Below are positions 6,807 through 15,108 of a stretch of 29,893 bases of DNA, piece after piece. The position numbers and the translations under genes were made by a program. The notes beneath the pieces were generated by a model, which was not told where the DNA came from, made no database searches, and saw nothing but the letters and a program-made list of their open reading frames with translations. Source of the stretch: SAR202 cluster bacterium Io17-Chloro-G6 (GTDB taxonomy: Bacteria; Chloroflexota; Dehalococcoidia; UBA3495). The stretch lies in NCBI GenBank assembly GCA_002816585.1, contig MUCT01000049.1:1-29893 (forward strand), written 5' to 3'. Position 1 is the first letter of the stretch; the number at the start of each line of letters is the position of its first letter.

Positions 6807-7292
6807 AATACCATAGGGGTATGCAAACGGCTAGGCACGGACGTAATACGAGAATATACCGCCTAGCCGAATAGACCTACAGTATAGGAGTAACGAGTTG
6901 GCTTTGCCACAACGGCGCAGGTTACTCCACCCTGCGAACAAAATTGTAGCTGCCCGTAACTTGGGTAACTCTTACTCCGTATCGCATCTGTGTTGGACAC
7001 GTTCTTCAATCTGCCAGCGGCCCTGTGGAGGCCGTCTTTCTATCTCCACCCTACCTACCCGCAACCCGGCGCTCCAAGTGGCCTTTGTCACCGGCAGGTC
7101 CGTTCCTGGTCAAATCGGGCTTCCACCAACTTTTCCAGATCCGTCGCATCGCCCTCAAGTAGGCACCGAGCCACCACAAGAGACCATTTCCCAATACGCC
7201 CAGGTGGCTCATCCGTGCCTGGCTGTGCTATGTTACCCTCGGCTGAATAGCTAACAATCGGACGCGGGCGCTCCCCGCCGCGGAGGACTAAG
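6807..7292. other. Region without a convincing gene
   Basis: Two plus-strand frames (from 6898 and 6990) and one minus-strand frame (7088-7336) are open, but none resembles a known family and their composition (runs of Arg/Pro/Ser) looks like chance. The minus strand has a more protein-like stretch (ARCLLEGDATDLEKLVEARF) that ends in a stop at 7088, with no clear continuation. An inverted repeat pairs GGAGTAACGAGTT near 6887 with AACTCTTACTCC near 6967, one base off. The last part should contain the promoter and ribosome site (GGAGGA) of the dehydrogenase at 7293. This may be the debris of a lost gene. Confidence 0.35.
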
Positions 7293-8228
7293 ATGAAAGT
7301 AGGATTTATTGGATTGGGCACCATGGGCGGCAGCATGGCCTACAACGCCCTGGAAGGCGGCAACCAGATGGTGGTCCACGACATCAATCCCGCCTCGGCC
7401 ACCCGGCACCTGGAAGCCGGCGCTACCTGGGCCGATACCCCTAGAGAGGTGGCCGAGCGATCGGAGATCGTGTTCACGTCCCTGCCCGGCCCCACAGAAG
7501 TCGAGGCCGTCTCTCTGGGCGAGGCCGGCATCATGGAGGGCATGAGCGCGGGCAAGGTCTACTTCGACCTGAGCACCAGCACCCCGGGCTTGATCCGGAA
7601 GATCCACGCCGAGGCCGCCGCGCGGGGCATCGACGTTTTGGACGCGCCGGTGAGTGGCGGCCCCAGGGGTGCGGCCAGCCGAAACCTGGCCATCTGGGTT
7701 GGCGGAGACAAGGACGTGTTCGACCGCTGCAAGCCGGTGTTGGATGCCATCGGTGACAAGGCTTACTACGTTGGCCCCATCGGTTGCGGCGCGATTGCCA
7801 AGTTGGTGCACAACTGTACTGGGTATATCGTCCAAGCGGCCCTGGCCGAGGTGTTCACAATGGGGGTCAAGGCCGGCGTGGAGCCCCTGGCCCTCTGGCA
7901 GGCTGTTCGCAAGGGCGCCCAAGGAAGGCGCGGGACGTTCGAAGGTTTGGCCGAACACCTGCTGCCGGGTAAGTTCGACCCACCCGACTTCGCCCTGAGA
8001 CTGGCCCGAAAAGACGTGGACCTGGCGGTGTCCGTTGGCCGTGAGTTTGACGTTCCCATGCGTTTGGCCAACCTGGCGCTTATGGAGATGACCGAAGCCA
8101 TCAACCGCGGCTGGGGCGACCGTGACTCGCGCGTGGCCATGTTACTGCAAGAAGAGCGCGCGGGGGTGGAAGTGCGGGTGGACGAGGATATCCTGAAGGT
8201 GCTGCTGGAAGCCGAGAAGGACGCCTAA
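7293..8228 (+). CDS. NAD(P)-dependent beta-hydroxyacid dehydrogenase (3-hydroxyisobutyrate dehydrogenase family)
   Basis: This 311-residue cytosolic enzyme oxidises a beta-hydroxyacid such as 3-hydroxyisobutyrate, tartronate semialdehyde or a relative. The N-terminal Rossmann domain begins MKVGFIGLGTMGG with the GxGxxG dinucleotide loop at residues 7-12. The substrate-binding signature DAPVSGG is at 117-123. The catalytic lysine Lys170 sits in GCGAIAKLVHN, followed by the all-helical C-terminal domain. Length and domain order match the family. The ATG has GGAGGA seven bases upstream. It is a single gene convergent with dcd. The exact substrate cannot be told from sequence alone. Confidence 0.87.
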   Translation: MKVGFIGLGTMGGSMAYNALEGGNQMVVHDINPASATRHLEAGATWADTPREVAERSEIVFTSLPGPTEVEAVSLGEAGIMEGMSAGKVYFDLSTSTPGLIRKIHAEAAARGIDVLDAPVSGGPRGAASRNLAIWVGGDKDVFDRCKPVLDAIGDKAYYVGPIGCGAIAKLVHNCTGYIVQAALAEVFTMGVKAGVEPLALWQAVRKGAQGRRGTFEGLAEHLLPGKFDPPDFALRLARKDVDLAVSVGREFDVPMRLANLALMEMTEAINRGWGDRDSRVAMLLQEERAGVEVRVDEDILKVLLEAEKDA

Positions 8229-8274
8229 GAGTCAGTCCGCCGCTGCCGGCTGCCTGCGTAGGTCGGGTGCTGAA

Positions 8275-8829
8275 TCAGGCAATCGGAGGGGTCTGACCTT
8301 GGAAGTTGCTAATAAGGGAAGACTGAGAGGGAGTTCCTAGACGTTCAATAATAAGTTGGCAAATATTCTGACCTGGTCTTAATAAACAGGTGTACGGGCC
8401 ACCATTCGAGATCTCTAAACGCAGAACTCCGCCGAATGTGGCGTGAACAGTAGGCGCAGTTTGGTGAATCGATATCCCGAATCGTGCCAAAGAACTTTTA
8501 CCTTCAATTCGTGCTCCTAGGTAGTTTGGCAGAGTTACCCTCTCTTTGGTGAATGCCAGCACAAAGTCGTGGGGTTCCAATGTAAATGCTTCGTGATCAC
8601 TAATGGTTGAGAATATACCGTAGAGACTTGCGATTTGCTCTGGGTCCGCGTTCGCTACATCAATGTGAGTAATTACGCCTGGGGTATTTATTGGCGATAG
8701 TTTGGTGAAATGATTACCGAGCCTTAAATCGACGGAGGAAGGCGCGACTTGATTAAATTCGACTTGAGGGTCAATTATCATCCGCCCTGTCTGGAGTTCC
8801 ATCCAAATTTCCCGGTCACTCAATATCAT
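8275..8829 (-). CDS. dcd: dCTP deaminase
   Basis: This 184-residue enzyme of the dUTPase/dCTP deaminase superfamily would convert dCTP to dUTP, feeding dTMP synthesis. Key signatures are MILSDREIW at the start, the trimer-interface/phosphate motif EGKSSLARFG (residues 109-118), the IHQTAPTVHATFGG loop, the catalytic glutamate Glu139 in LRLEISN, and FQGQTPP at the end, which in this family closes over the nucleotide. Length is normal. Whether it is mono- or bifunctional (releasing dUMP) cannot be decided. It starts 4 bp after the 101-residue unknown gene, so they are one operon. The pair looks AT-richer than the flanking gcv and dehydrogenase genes, which may mean transfer, perhaps from a phage. 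Confidence 0.85.
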   Translation of the reverse strand: MILSDREIWMELQTGRMIIDPQVEFNQVAPSSVDLRLGNHFTKLSPINTPGVITHIDVANADPEQIASLYGIFSTISDHEAFTLEPHDFVLAFTKERVTLPNYLGARIEGKSSLARFGISIHQTAPTVHATFGGVLRLEISNGGPYTCLLRPGQNICQLIIERLGTPSQSSLISNFQGQTPPIA

Positions 8830-8833
8830 TGAA

Positions 8834-9139
8834 CTATCCGCGAATTATTACCGTCTCTGCATCTTTCTGAGAAATTTGAATTCGTGGCCCAGATGTCAAA
8901 GTCTCCGAAGGTAAGTCGATAAGAAACCCGCTGTCATCCAAATCCGCAATAATCATCGCATCCATCGTTCTTTCCTCGACGTTTACCATCGAAGGCATAA
9001 CAAAAAGGGTGTAGGAATTACCATTTACTTTGAATTGAACGACCATTTCGTTTGGGCTCATGTCATGTCGGATATCAGTACATCTGATTTTCACTTGTTC
9101 AGGGTTCGGTCGCCATTGTGGAATATTGATAATCGCCAT
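8834..9139 (-). CDS. Small unknown protein cotranscribed with dcd
   Basis: This 101-residue protein matches no family I recognise. It is acidic with alternating hydrophobic residues suggesting an all-beta fold (EMVVQFKVNGNSYTLFVMPS, later TMDAMIIADLDDSGFLIDLP). No signal peptide, membrane segment or cysteine motif is apparent beyond one Cys. The ATG has AAGGTG six bases upstream, and the stop is 4 bp before the dcd start, so translation is probably coupled. A role linked to nucleotide metabolism or a mobile element is possible but not shown. Confidence 0.65.
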   Translation of the reverse strand: MAIINIPQWRPNPEQVKIRCTDIRHDMSPNEMVVQFKVNGNSYTLFVMPSMVNVEERTMDAMIIADLDDSGFLIDLPSETLTSGPRIQISQKDAETVIIRG

Positions 9140-9342
9140 ATTTTCACCTTGGAGTTTTATCTAATCCACCGTGCAACTTAATCGATAAGCTAGTCTGACA
9201 TTCACTGAGAGGTCAAGTATTACTCGACTACACGGTTCAGCATTAATACGTTATAAAACATTCGTTCTAAAAACAATCCATAGGCGTCAGCATAGCCTGT
9301 CGATGGGTATTTCACATTGTATGATTTGGATAAATCTAAAGG

Positions 9343-10809
9343 CTAAGCCGCCGATTCCCGCTGCCAGCGTAGGTCCGGTTGGCGGGCCGCTTTGGCTTCG
9401 TCCAGCCGGGCCACCGGGGTGGTGTGGGGAGCGTTGTTCACCAATTCCGTGTTCTCGGAAACCTCGCGGTCGATGTCGATCAGAGCCTGTATGAAGGCGT
9501 CGATCGTTTCCTTGGTCTCCGACTCCGTAGGCTCGATCATGAGCGCCTCGTGGACGATGAGCGGGAAGTACATGGTTGGAGCGTGGAAGCCGTAATCCAA
9601 CAACCGTTTGGCGATCTCCAGGCCGCTGGAGCCCCTTTCCTTTTGCAAGTCAGCCGAGAACACCGCTTCGTGCATGCAGGTGCGGTCGTAGGGCAGGTGA
9701 TAGGTGCCGCGCAGGGCGTTCATCATGTAGTTGGCGTTGAGCACCGCGTTGCCGCTGATGGACTTGACGCCCGCTCCGCCCAGGGTGCGGATGTAGGTAT
9801 AGGCCCGCACCAACACTCCAAAGTTCCCGTGGAAGCCGCTCAACTTTCCGATGCTCTTCTCGGGTGTGGACAATTCGAAGGCATCGCCGTGTTGGGTGAC
9901 GACGGGCGCTGCCAGGTAGGGGGCCAATTGGTGGGTGGCGCATACGGGGCCCGCGCCGGGTCCGCCACCGCCGTGGGGTGTGCTGAAGGTCTTGTGCAGG
10001 TTTAGGTGTGCCACATCGAAGCCCAAGTCGCCCAGCTTCACACGGCCCAAGAGGGCGTTCATGTTGGCGCCGTCGCCGTAGACCAGCCCGCCAGCTTCGT
10101 GGACAATCCGGCAGACCTCCACGATATTCGTGTCAAACAGACCTAGAGTGCTTGGCAGGGTGATCATCACACCGGCCAGGTCGGGACCGGCGACTTCGTG
10201 TAGGGCCTCCAGGTCCACGTTTCCGTCCTGGTCCGAAGCCAATTCTACGACCTCGAATCCGGCCATGGCCGCCGATGCCGGATTGGTGCCGTGGGCGCTG
10301 TCTGGGATTGCCACCTTGGTGCGGCCAGTGTCCCCGTGCGCCAAATGGTGGGCCCGGATCATGAGCATGCCGCCCAATTCGCCGTGGGCTCCGGCCAAGG
10401 TCGAAAGTCCGACTGCGGGCAGGCCGGTGATCTCGCCCAAGAAACCTTGCAGACGGTGTAGCAGCGCCAGCGCCCCTTGGGATTGCTCGACGGGTTGCAT
10501 AGGGTGGATGCCTGCGAATCCGGGCTGGAAGGCTACCTCGTCATTTATCTTGGGGTTATACTTCATAGTGCAACTGCCCAAGGGGTAGAAATGGGTGTCG
10601 ATGGAGAAGTTTAACTGGCTGAGCCCAGTGAAGTACTGGACAACTTCGGGTTCCGATACCTCGGGCAACGGCAGTTCATCCCGCAAAAGCGCGCTGTCGG
10701 GCACGGCCTCGGCCGGAACATCCAAGTCAGGCAAAATCGTGCCCACACGGCCTGGCACGCTCCGCTCCATCAGAAGTTTTTCGGTCTTTCTGTTTCCGCC
10801 TTGCTGCAT
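9343..10809 (-). CDS. gcvPB: Glycine dehydrogenase (decarboxylating) subunit 2
   Basis: This is the PLP-binding half of the split P-protein of the glycine cleavage system, 488 residues. It releases CO2 from glycine and passes the aminomethyl group to the lipoyl arm of GcvH. The PLP-linking lysine lies at about residue 273 in LNLHKTFSTPHGGGGPG; other family landmarks are THFYPLGSCTMKYNPKIN near the N-terminus and DSAHGTNPASAAMAGF. I choose the ATG at 10809, which shares its A with the gcvPA stop (TAATG), indicating translational coupling, over an in-frame start at 10878. The last gene of the operon; no lpd (L-protein) follows. Confidence 0.93.
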   Translation of the reverse strand: MQQGGNRKTEKLLMERSVPGRVGTILPDLDVPAEAVPDSALLRDELPLPEVSEPEVVQYFTGLSQLNFSIDTHFYPLGSCTMKYNPKINDEVAFQPGFAGIHPMQPVEQSQGALALLHRLQGFLGEITGLPAVGLSTLAGAHGELGGMLMIRAHHLAHGDTGRTKVAIPDSAHGTNPASAAMAGFEVVELASDQDGNVDLEALHEVAGPDLAGVMITLPSTLGLFDTNIVEVCRIVHEAGGLVYGDGANMNALLGRVKLGDLGFDVAHLNLHKTFSTPHGGGGPGAGPVCATHQLAPYLAAPVVTQHGDAFELSTPEKSIGKLSGFHGNFGVLVRAYTYIRTLGGAGVKSISGNAVLNANYMMNALRGTYHLPYDRTCMHEAVFSADLQKERGSSGLEIAKRLLDYGFHAPTMYFPLIVHEALMIEPTESETKETIDAFIQALIDIDREVSENTELVNNAPHTTPVARLDEAKAARQPDLRWQRESAA

Positions 10810-12161
10810 TACTTGAACTCCGCCAGAGCCGACACCAAGGCGTCGATGTCCTCTCTGGAGTTCATCTCCGTCACGCACAGAAGCATGCCGTTGGCTATCT
10901 GGTCGCTCACATCGAGACCGCCCAGGATATTTTGCTCCATTAGCTTCTTGTTGATCTCAGCAGGAAAGGCGGGGCATTGAACGACGAATTCCTGGAAGAA
11001 TGGGCCGTCTATGGGGAATGAATAACCCGGTAGCTCCCCGATCTTGACGGCTGCGTAGTGGGCTTTGTGATAGCACAACTCGGCTACCTGACGCACCCCG
11101 TGTCTGCCCATGACGGCCAAGTAGATGGTGGAGGCAAGGGCGTATAGGGCTTCGTTGGTGCAGATGTTGGACGTGGCCCGCTCTCGGCGGATGTGCTGCT
11201 CCCGTGTCTGGAGTGTGAGCACGTAGCCGGTTTTGCCGTTTTTGTCCAGCGTGCGGCCAGAGAGACGGCTGGGCATCTGGCGGATGTATTCCTGCTTTGT
11301 GGCGAACAAACCCACGTACGGACCGCCGTAGCTGGCTGGGATGCCCAAGGGCTGCCCATCGCCGGTGACAATGTCGGCGCCGTAGTGGCCGGGAGTCTGG
11401 AACATGCCCATAGCGGTCGGGTCGCAGGATACTACGGCCAATGCTCCTTGAGCGTGGGCGGCGTCCACCAATGACTGCAGATCTTCGATGTACCCGAAAA
11501 AGTTGGGGTATTGCAGCACCAAGCAGGCTGTCCGATCGCCCAGATTAGGCGCAAATGGGTCTGCGGTCTCCACCGTGATGTCTTGTGACTGGCAGTAGGT
11601 GCGGATCACGGCGGCATAAGCGGGAGAGACGGTATCGGCCAGGAGCACTTTTTCCCGCTTGGTCACCCTGCAGGCCATCAAAGCAGCTTCAGCCAGGCTG
11701 GTCGCGCCATCGTACATGCCGGCGTTGGCAACTTCCATGCCGTAGAGGTTGCAGACCATCGTTTGGAACTCGTAGATCACCTGGAGAGTCCCCTGGCTGG
11801 CCTCGGCCTGGTAGGGCGTATAGGCGGTGAGGAATTCGCCACGGGTAATCAACGGCTTGATAATGGACGGGATAAAGTGATTGTAGGAGCCGGCGCCCAG
11901 GAATGAAGGTCCGCTGCCCAATGGGCGGTTCTTGCCGGCCAGACCGCCGAGCTCCCGTTGTATCTCCAGTTCCGAGAGCGGCGCGGGCAGGTCTAGATTG
12001 GGATTGCGGAATTCGGCCGGGATATCGGTGAACAGTTGGTCGATGGAGTCGATGCCTAACGACTCCAGCATCTCTTCCTGTTCTTCAGTGGTATTGGGGA
12101 TGTAGTGGGACTGGAAGCGGTCCCCGTTGGCGTCTGGGGTGTCAGGCCGGGTGGCGGTCAT
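10809..12161 (-). CDS. gcvPA: Glycine dehydrogenase (decarboxylating) subunit 1
   Basis: This is the N-terminal-type half of the split P-protein, 450 residues, and forms a heterotetramer with GcvPB. Landmarks are HYIPNTTEEQEEMLESLGID at the start, FLGAGSYNHFIPS, TAYTPYQAEASQGTLQVIYE and YDGATSLAEAALMA, all typical of the subunit, and the later DIVTGDGQPLGIPASYGGPY stretch. Length matches the family. Its ATG overlaps the gcvH stop by one base (TAATG) and its stop overlaps the gcvPB start in the same way. Confidence 0.93.
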   Translation of the reverse strand: MTATRPDTPDANGDRFQSHYIPNTTEEQEEMLESLGIDSIDQLFTDIPAEFRNPNLDLPAPLSELEIQRELGGLAGKNRPLGSGPSFLGAGSYNHFIPSIIKPLITRGEFLTAYTPYQAEASQGTLQVIYEFQTMVCNLYGMEVANAGMYDGATSLAEAALMACRVTKREKVLLADTVSPAYAAVIRTYCQSQDITVETADPFAPNLGDRTACLVLQYPNFFGYIEDLQSLVDAAHAQGALAVVSCDPTAMGMFQTPGHYGADIVTGDGQPLGIPASYGGPYVGLFATKQEYIRQMPSRLSGRTLDKNGKTGYVLTLQTREQHIRRERATSNICTNEALYALASTIYLAVMGRHGVRQVAELCYHKAHYAAVKIGELPGYSFPIDGPFFQEFVVQCPAFPAEINKKLMEQNILGGLDVSDQIANGMLLCVTEMNSREDIDALVSALAEFK

Positions 12162-12550
12162 TACAGACCGGCGGTGAAGGCGTCGTAGTCTTGGGCCGTC
12201 ATCAGTCCTTCGGCCTCCGTTACATCGTCCATGGTGACTTTAATTAGCCATCCGTCGCCGAAGGGATCTTCGTTGACCAGCTCAGGGTGGTCCAGCAGTT
12301 TCTCGTTGATCTCCGTTACCCGGCCGGATATGGGGGAGAACAGGTCAGAAACGGCTTTCACCGATTCGACTTCGCCCATCTTGCCTAGGTGGGTCACGCT
12401 GTCGCCAACCTTGGGTAGTTCGAAGAACACGATGTCCCCCAGTTGGTCCTGGGCGTAGTCGGTGATGCCGGCGACGGCGCTCTTAGCAGTCGTGTTTTCA
12501 ACCATGACCCATTCGTGTTCCTGAGTGTATCTGCGGTCGTCGGGACTCAC
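12161..12550 (-). CDS. gcvH: Glycine cleavage system H protein
   Basis: This 129-residue lipoyl carrier shuttles the methylamine group between the P, T and L proteins. The lipoylation lysine is Lys65 in MGEVESVKAVSDL; YTQEHEWVMVEN near the start and GDGWLIKV near the end are family hallmarks. The start is GTG with AGGA about ten bases upstream. It lies 41 bp after gcvT and overlaps gcvPA by one base. Confidence 0.94.
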   Translation of the reverse strand: MSPDDRRYTQEHEWVMVENTTAKSAVAGITDYAQDQLGDIVFFELPKVGDSVTHLGKMGEVESVKAVSDLFSPISGRVTEINEKLLDHPELVNEDPFGDGWLIKVTMDDVTEAEGLMTAQDYDAFTAGL

Positions 12551-12591
12551 TTTGGCTAGGTCCTCCTGGGCCGTTTCCGGGACTCGGTTAA

Positions 12592-13695
12592 TTAAGACCT
12601 GCCGGGCCTTGTATAGAAGGGAAGGTCGGTCACTGCCACCTGGACGGCGCGGCCTCGAATGTCCAGGTCCAGCGCCGTGCCAGGCTCGGCGTAACGCTCC
12701 AAAACGTAGCCCATGCCGATGCTGGTGTCAAGGGTTGGCGAATAGCTGCCGCTGGTCACATTGCCGATGGTTTCGCCCTGGTGCAGAAGGCTGTATCCGG
12801 CGCGGGGAGCGCTGCGTCCCGGCAGGGTGAATCCAACCAGCTTTCGTATTACGCCATTCTCTTGCTGGCTCTTTAGGATATCTGAGCCGACGTACTCTTT
12901 ATCGAAGCGGACGAACCGGTCGAGCCCAGCCTCGATGGGCGTGGTTTGCTCGTCAATTTCATGGCCGTGGAGGGGCAAACCAGCCTCCAGGCGCAGAACG
13001 TCCCTGGCGCCCAGTCCACATGGGACGGCGCCCGAGCCAGTGAGAGCATCCCAGACATTGACCACATCCTTGCCCTCAGCCAGTATCTCGAACCCGTCTT
13101 CCCCGGTGTAGCCGGTCCGGCCCACCAGCACTGGCGCCCCCTGGATGGCGCTCTCGGCCCAGGAGAAGGGCCGCATCTCCGAAAACGTCTTGTCGGCCAG
13201 CTTGTCGATCAAGTCCAGCGCGCCGGGCCCCTGACAGGCGATAAGACCGGTTGTGCCGGTGACGTCGTCCATGGTGCAGCCTTGGGGGAATTTCTCGTCG
13301 ATCCAACGTTGGAACCAGGCAACCACGGCTGGGCGGTTGCCGGCGTTGGGGATCAAAAGATACCGGTCCTCCGACAGGCGGTAGAAGATGGTATCGTCGA
13401 TCACGCCACCCTTCTCGTTGCAGATCATGCAGTAGCGGGCACGGCCCACACGCAGAGTGGATGCGGATCCGGTCAGCACCCAGTCAAGAAATTCGGTGGC
13501 CTTGGGGCCGGATAGGTAGAGGCGGCCCATGTGTGAAACGTCGAAAACCCCAGTCTCGGTCCGGACGGCTTTGACCTCGGCCAAGATGCCGGACGGGTAC
13601 TGGACCGGCATGTCCCAGCCGCCGAAGGGCACCATGCGTCCGCCCAAGGATACATGGGTGTCATAGAGGGCGGTCCTGAGGTTGTCAGAGGTCAC
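12592..13695 (-). CDS. gcvT: Aminomethyltransferase (glycine cleavage T protein)
   Basis: The T protein transfers the one-carbon unit from aminomethyl-GcvH to tetrahydrofolate, releasing ammonia. Visible motifs are [20 protein letters not shown] at the N-terminus, [14 protein letters not shown], the folate-site region [44 protein letters not shown] and the C-terminal [12 protein letters not shown] prefer the GTG at 13695 (367 residues), because the N-terminus then matches the family; an in-frame TTG at 13722 would add nine proline-rich residues and has a poor ribosome site. It is first in the operon gcvT-gcvH-gcvPA-gcvPB. I see no glycine riboswitch pattern in the 270-base leader region. Confidence 0.92.
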   Translation of the reverse strand: MTSDNLRTALYDTHVSLGGRMVPFGGWDMPVQYPSGILAEVKAVRTETGVFDVSHMGRLYLSGPKATEFLDWVLTGSASTLRVGRARYCMICNEKGGVIDDTIFYRLSEDRYLLIPNAGNRPAVVAWFQRWIDEKFPQGCTMDDVTGTTGLIACQGPGALDLIDKLADKTFSEMRPFSWAESAIQGAPVLVGRTGYTGEDGFEILAEGKDVVNVWDALTGSGAVPCGLGARDVLRLEAGLPLHGHEIDEQTTPIEAGLDRFVRFDKEYVGSDILKSQQENGVIRKLVGFTLPGRSAPRAGYSLLHQGETIGNVTSGSYSPTLDTSIGMGYVLERYAEPGTALDLDIRGRAVQVAVTDLPFYTRPGRS

Positions 13696-13740
13696 GGTCG
13701 AGGGAGGCTCCCAAGGGGGCAAATCCAGGTGTGCGCAGGC

Positions 13741-13840
13741 GCGCTAAGCATGATAACCGCTGCCCGTTGCGGAGGCAAGGAGAGGGAAATCAACAATAAT
13801 TCCAGGAATAATGGGTTTTATTGTTGATTCGATTTAGCGC
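13741..13840. repeat. Nested inverted repeats between gcvT and the ATPase gene
   Basis: A perfect 12-bp inverted repeat, AATCAACAATAA (13788-13799) and TTATTGTTGATT (13818-13829), encloses 18 bases. It is nested inside a shorter outer repeat, GCGCTAA (13741-13747) and TTAGCGC (13834-13840). The AT-rich inner arms differ from the surrounding GC-rich sequence. It could be a small non-autonomous insertion element, a bidirectional operator or a structured leader of gcvT. No trailing T-run marks it as a terminator in either direction. Confidence 0.45.
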
Positions 13841-13842
13841 CT

Positions 13843-13872
13843 TGTTTTGGTTCTGCCGGATAAAGCTATAAT
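13843..13872 (+). promoter_or_regulatory. Candidate sigma-70 promoter of the ATPase-Toprim pair
   Basis: A perfect TATAAT (-10) at 13867-13872 is preceded by a TTGTTT (-35 like) 19 bases earlier. It reads toward the ATPase gene at 13964 and would give a leader of about 85 bases containing the hairpin ACGCCA-TTTT-TGGCGT near 13905-13920. The spacing is longer than ideal. Confidence 0.45.
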
Positions 13873-13963
13873 ACGATTGACCGTTGAGAAAAGAGGAGAT
13901 ATACGCCATTTTTGGCGTTGGTCCGGAAATAGCAATTGGGCCGAGGAATTAACTGCGTGAAAT

Positions 13964-15103
13964 ATGAAACTTAGCAATTTGAAAATACATCGTTACCGTA
14001 GTATACGCGATGAAGACATTCGCCTCACTGACCTTAACCTTTTTATAGGTGTGAACGCCTCAGGTAAGAGCACAATTCTTGACGCGCTCCGGTTTCTTCA
14101 TGAAGGATTTCAGGCACGAGATTTTCGGGGACCGGTTTTCTCTCGAGGTGGCATAATTCATCTGGCGTGGAAAGGGGAAGAAGCGCATCGTGTTGAACTC
14201 ACTATCGACTTAGAAGAAGATGGAAAAAGATATGAGTGGGTAGTTCGCTTAACAAGAGAAGGCTATGATTTTTCAGTACAAGAGCGGGTATCAGAGTTAC
14301 GACCTAACGCTCCGCCGTCGCATCTTCTTGAATCGGAAAACGGGGTGGGATGGTGGTGGTCCGGCGAGAAGGGTGATGTCGTCAACCTAAGTCAGGGTCG
14401 AACCGGTTGCGCGCTCGCCGCTGCGGCGGCGGACGCATCATTTCCCGCGCGCGTTGTGGCGGAATTCGTTAGCCGTTGGGGTTTCTTCGACCCAAGTCCG
14501 TTCCTGCTTCGCAGAGGGTGGGTAGGCCTGGAATCACCGAAGTTCGATCCTTACGGTCGTAATCTGGCGGACGTATTATTTGCCATCAAGGAATCCAATC
14601 CGCAAGTATTCGAAGAAATCGTATCTGCGACTCAATCGGTCTTAGGACTTCCCATGGCAATCGAACTAAGAGAGCCAAGAGATGCGGATGACCGAATGCA
14701 TTTTGTTCAACAAGAGCCGGGCCTACGGTTTTCTGTCCATCAAATTGGTGCCTCAAGCGGAACCCTTCGAATGTTAGCCCTCCTGACAGCGCTACTTGGA
14801 GAGGCTGGCAGCAACATCATCGGAATCGAGGAGCCTGAGAACTACGTCCATCCCACAGCACTGGCGTCCTTTGCAGAGTACCTGTTAAAAGCTCGAGATC
14901 GTATCCAACTTGTTGTGACTACACATTCGCCGTTTTTGCTCGATCTTCTTAACGAGCCGGATGCTGTGTGTGTCGTTCGACGTACGGCTGATAATGGGAC
15001 GCAAGTGACGCGTGAAGACAATGCGGAAGCTGTTAGACAGGCACTTGATGCTTCGGGATTCGGCCTCGGAGAATTCTACGAAACAAAGGGCTTTGGGAGT
15101 TAA
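13964..15103 (+). CDS. AAA ATPase of the OLD/RecF-like (AAA_21) group, candidate anti-phage sensor
   Basis: This 379-residue ABC-type ATPase lacks membrane segments. Walker A is GVNASGKST (residues 29-37) after the typical opening LKIHRYRSIRDEDI; a signature-like SSGTLRMLALLTALL lies around residue 265; Walker B is IIGIEEPENYVHP (acidic Glu289/290); the switch histidine His321 is in VVTTHSPFLLDLL. It is too short to carry a coiled-coil arm or a Toprim domain, and the Toprim-like protein follows as a separate gene 5 bp downstream. Such ATPase plus Toprim pairs (for example PARIS AriA-AriB) act in phage defence. The ATG has only a distant GAGGAA 15 bases upstream. AT-richer than its neighbours. 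Confidence 0.85.
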   Translation: MKLSNLKIHRYRSIRDEDIRLTDLNLFIGVNASGKSTILDALRFLHEGFQARDFRGPVFSRGGIIHLAWKGEEAHRVELTIDLEEDGKRYEWVVRLTREGYDFSVQERVSELRPNAPPSHLLESENGVGWWWSGEKGDVVNLSQGRTGCALAAAAADASFPARVVAEFVSRWGFFDPSPFLLRRGWVGLESPKFDPYGRNLADVLFAIKESNPQVFEEIVSATQSVLGLPMAIELREPRDADDRMHFVQQEPGLRFSVHQIGASSGTLRMLALLTALLGEAGSNIIGIEEPENYVHPTALASFAEYLLKARDRIQLVVTTHSPFLLDLLNEPDAVCVVRRTADNGTQVTREDNAEAVRQALDASGFGLGEFYETKGFGS

Positions 15104-15108
15104 GCGAG

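Noticed and set aside
6898..7254. 118-residue plus-strand frame
   Set aside because: Pro/Arg/Ser-rich, no recognised motif, and its opening codons have no ribosome site; treated as chance.
7251..7958. 235-residue minus-strand frame
   Set aside because: Antisense to the well-supported beta-hydroxyacid dehydrogenase; a GC-rich mirror frame.
9379..10005. 208-residue plus-strand frame
   Set aside because: Antisense to gcvPB; Val/Gly/His-rich mirror of conserved gcvPB codons.
13696..13963. Glycine riboswitch ahead of gcvT
   Set aside because: Such riboswitches often precede gcvT, so I looked for the paired conserved aptamer cores; only the nested inverted repeats are present.
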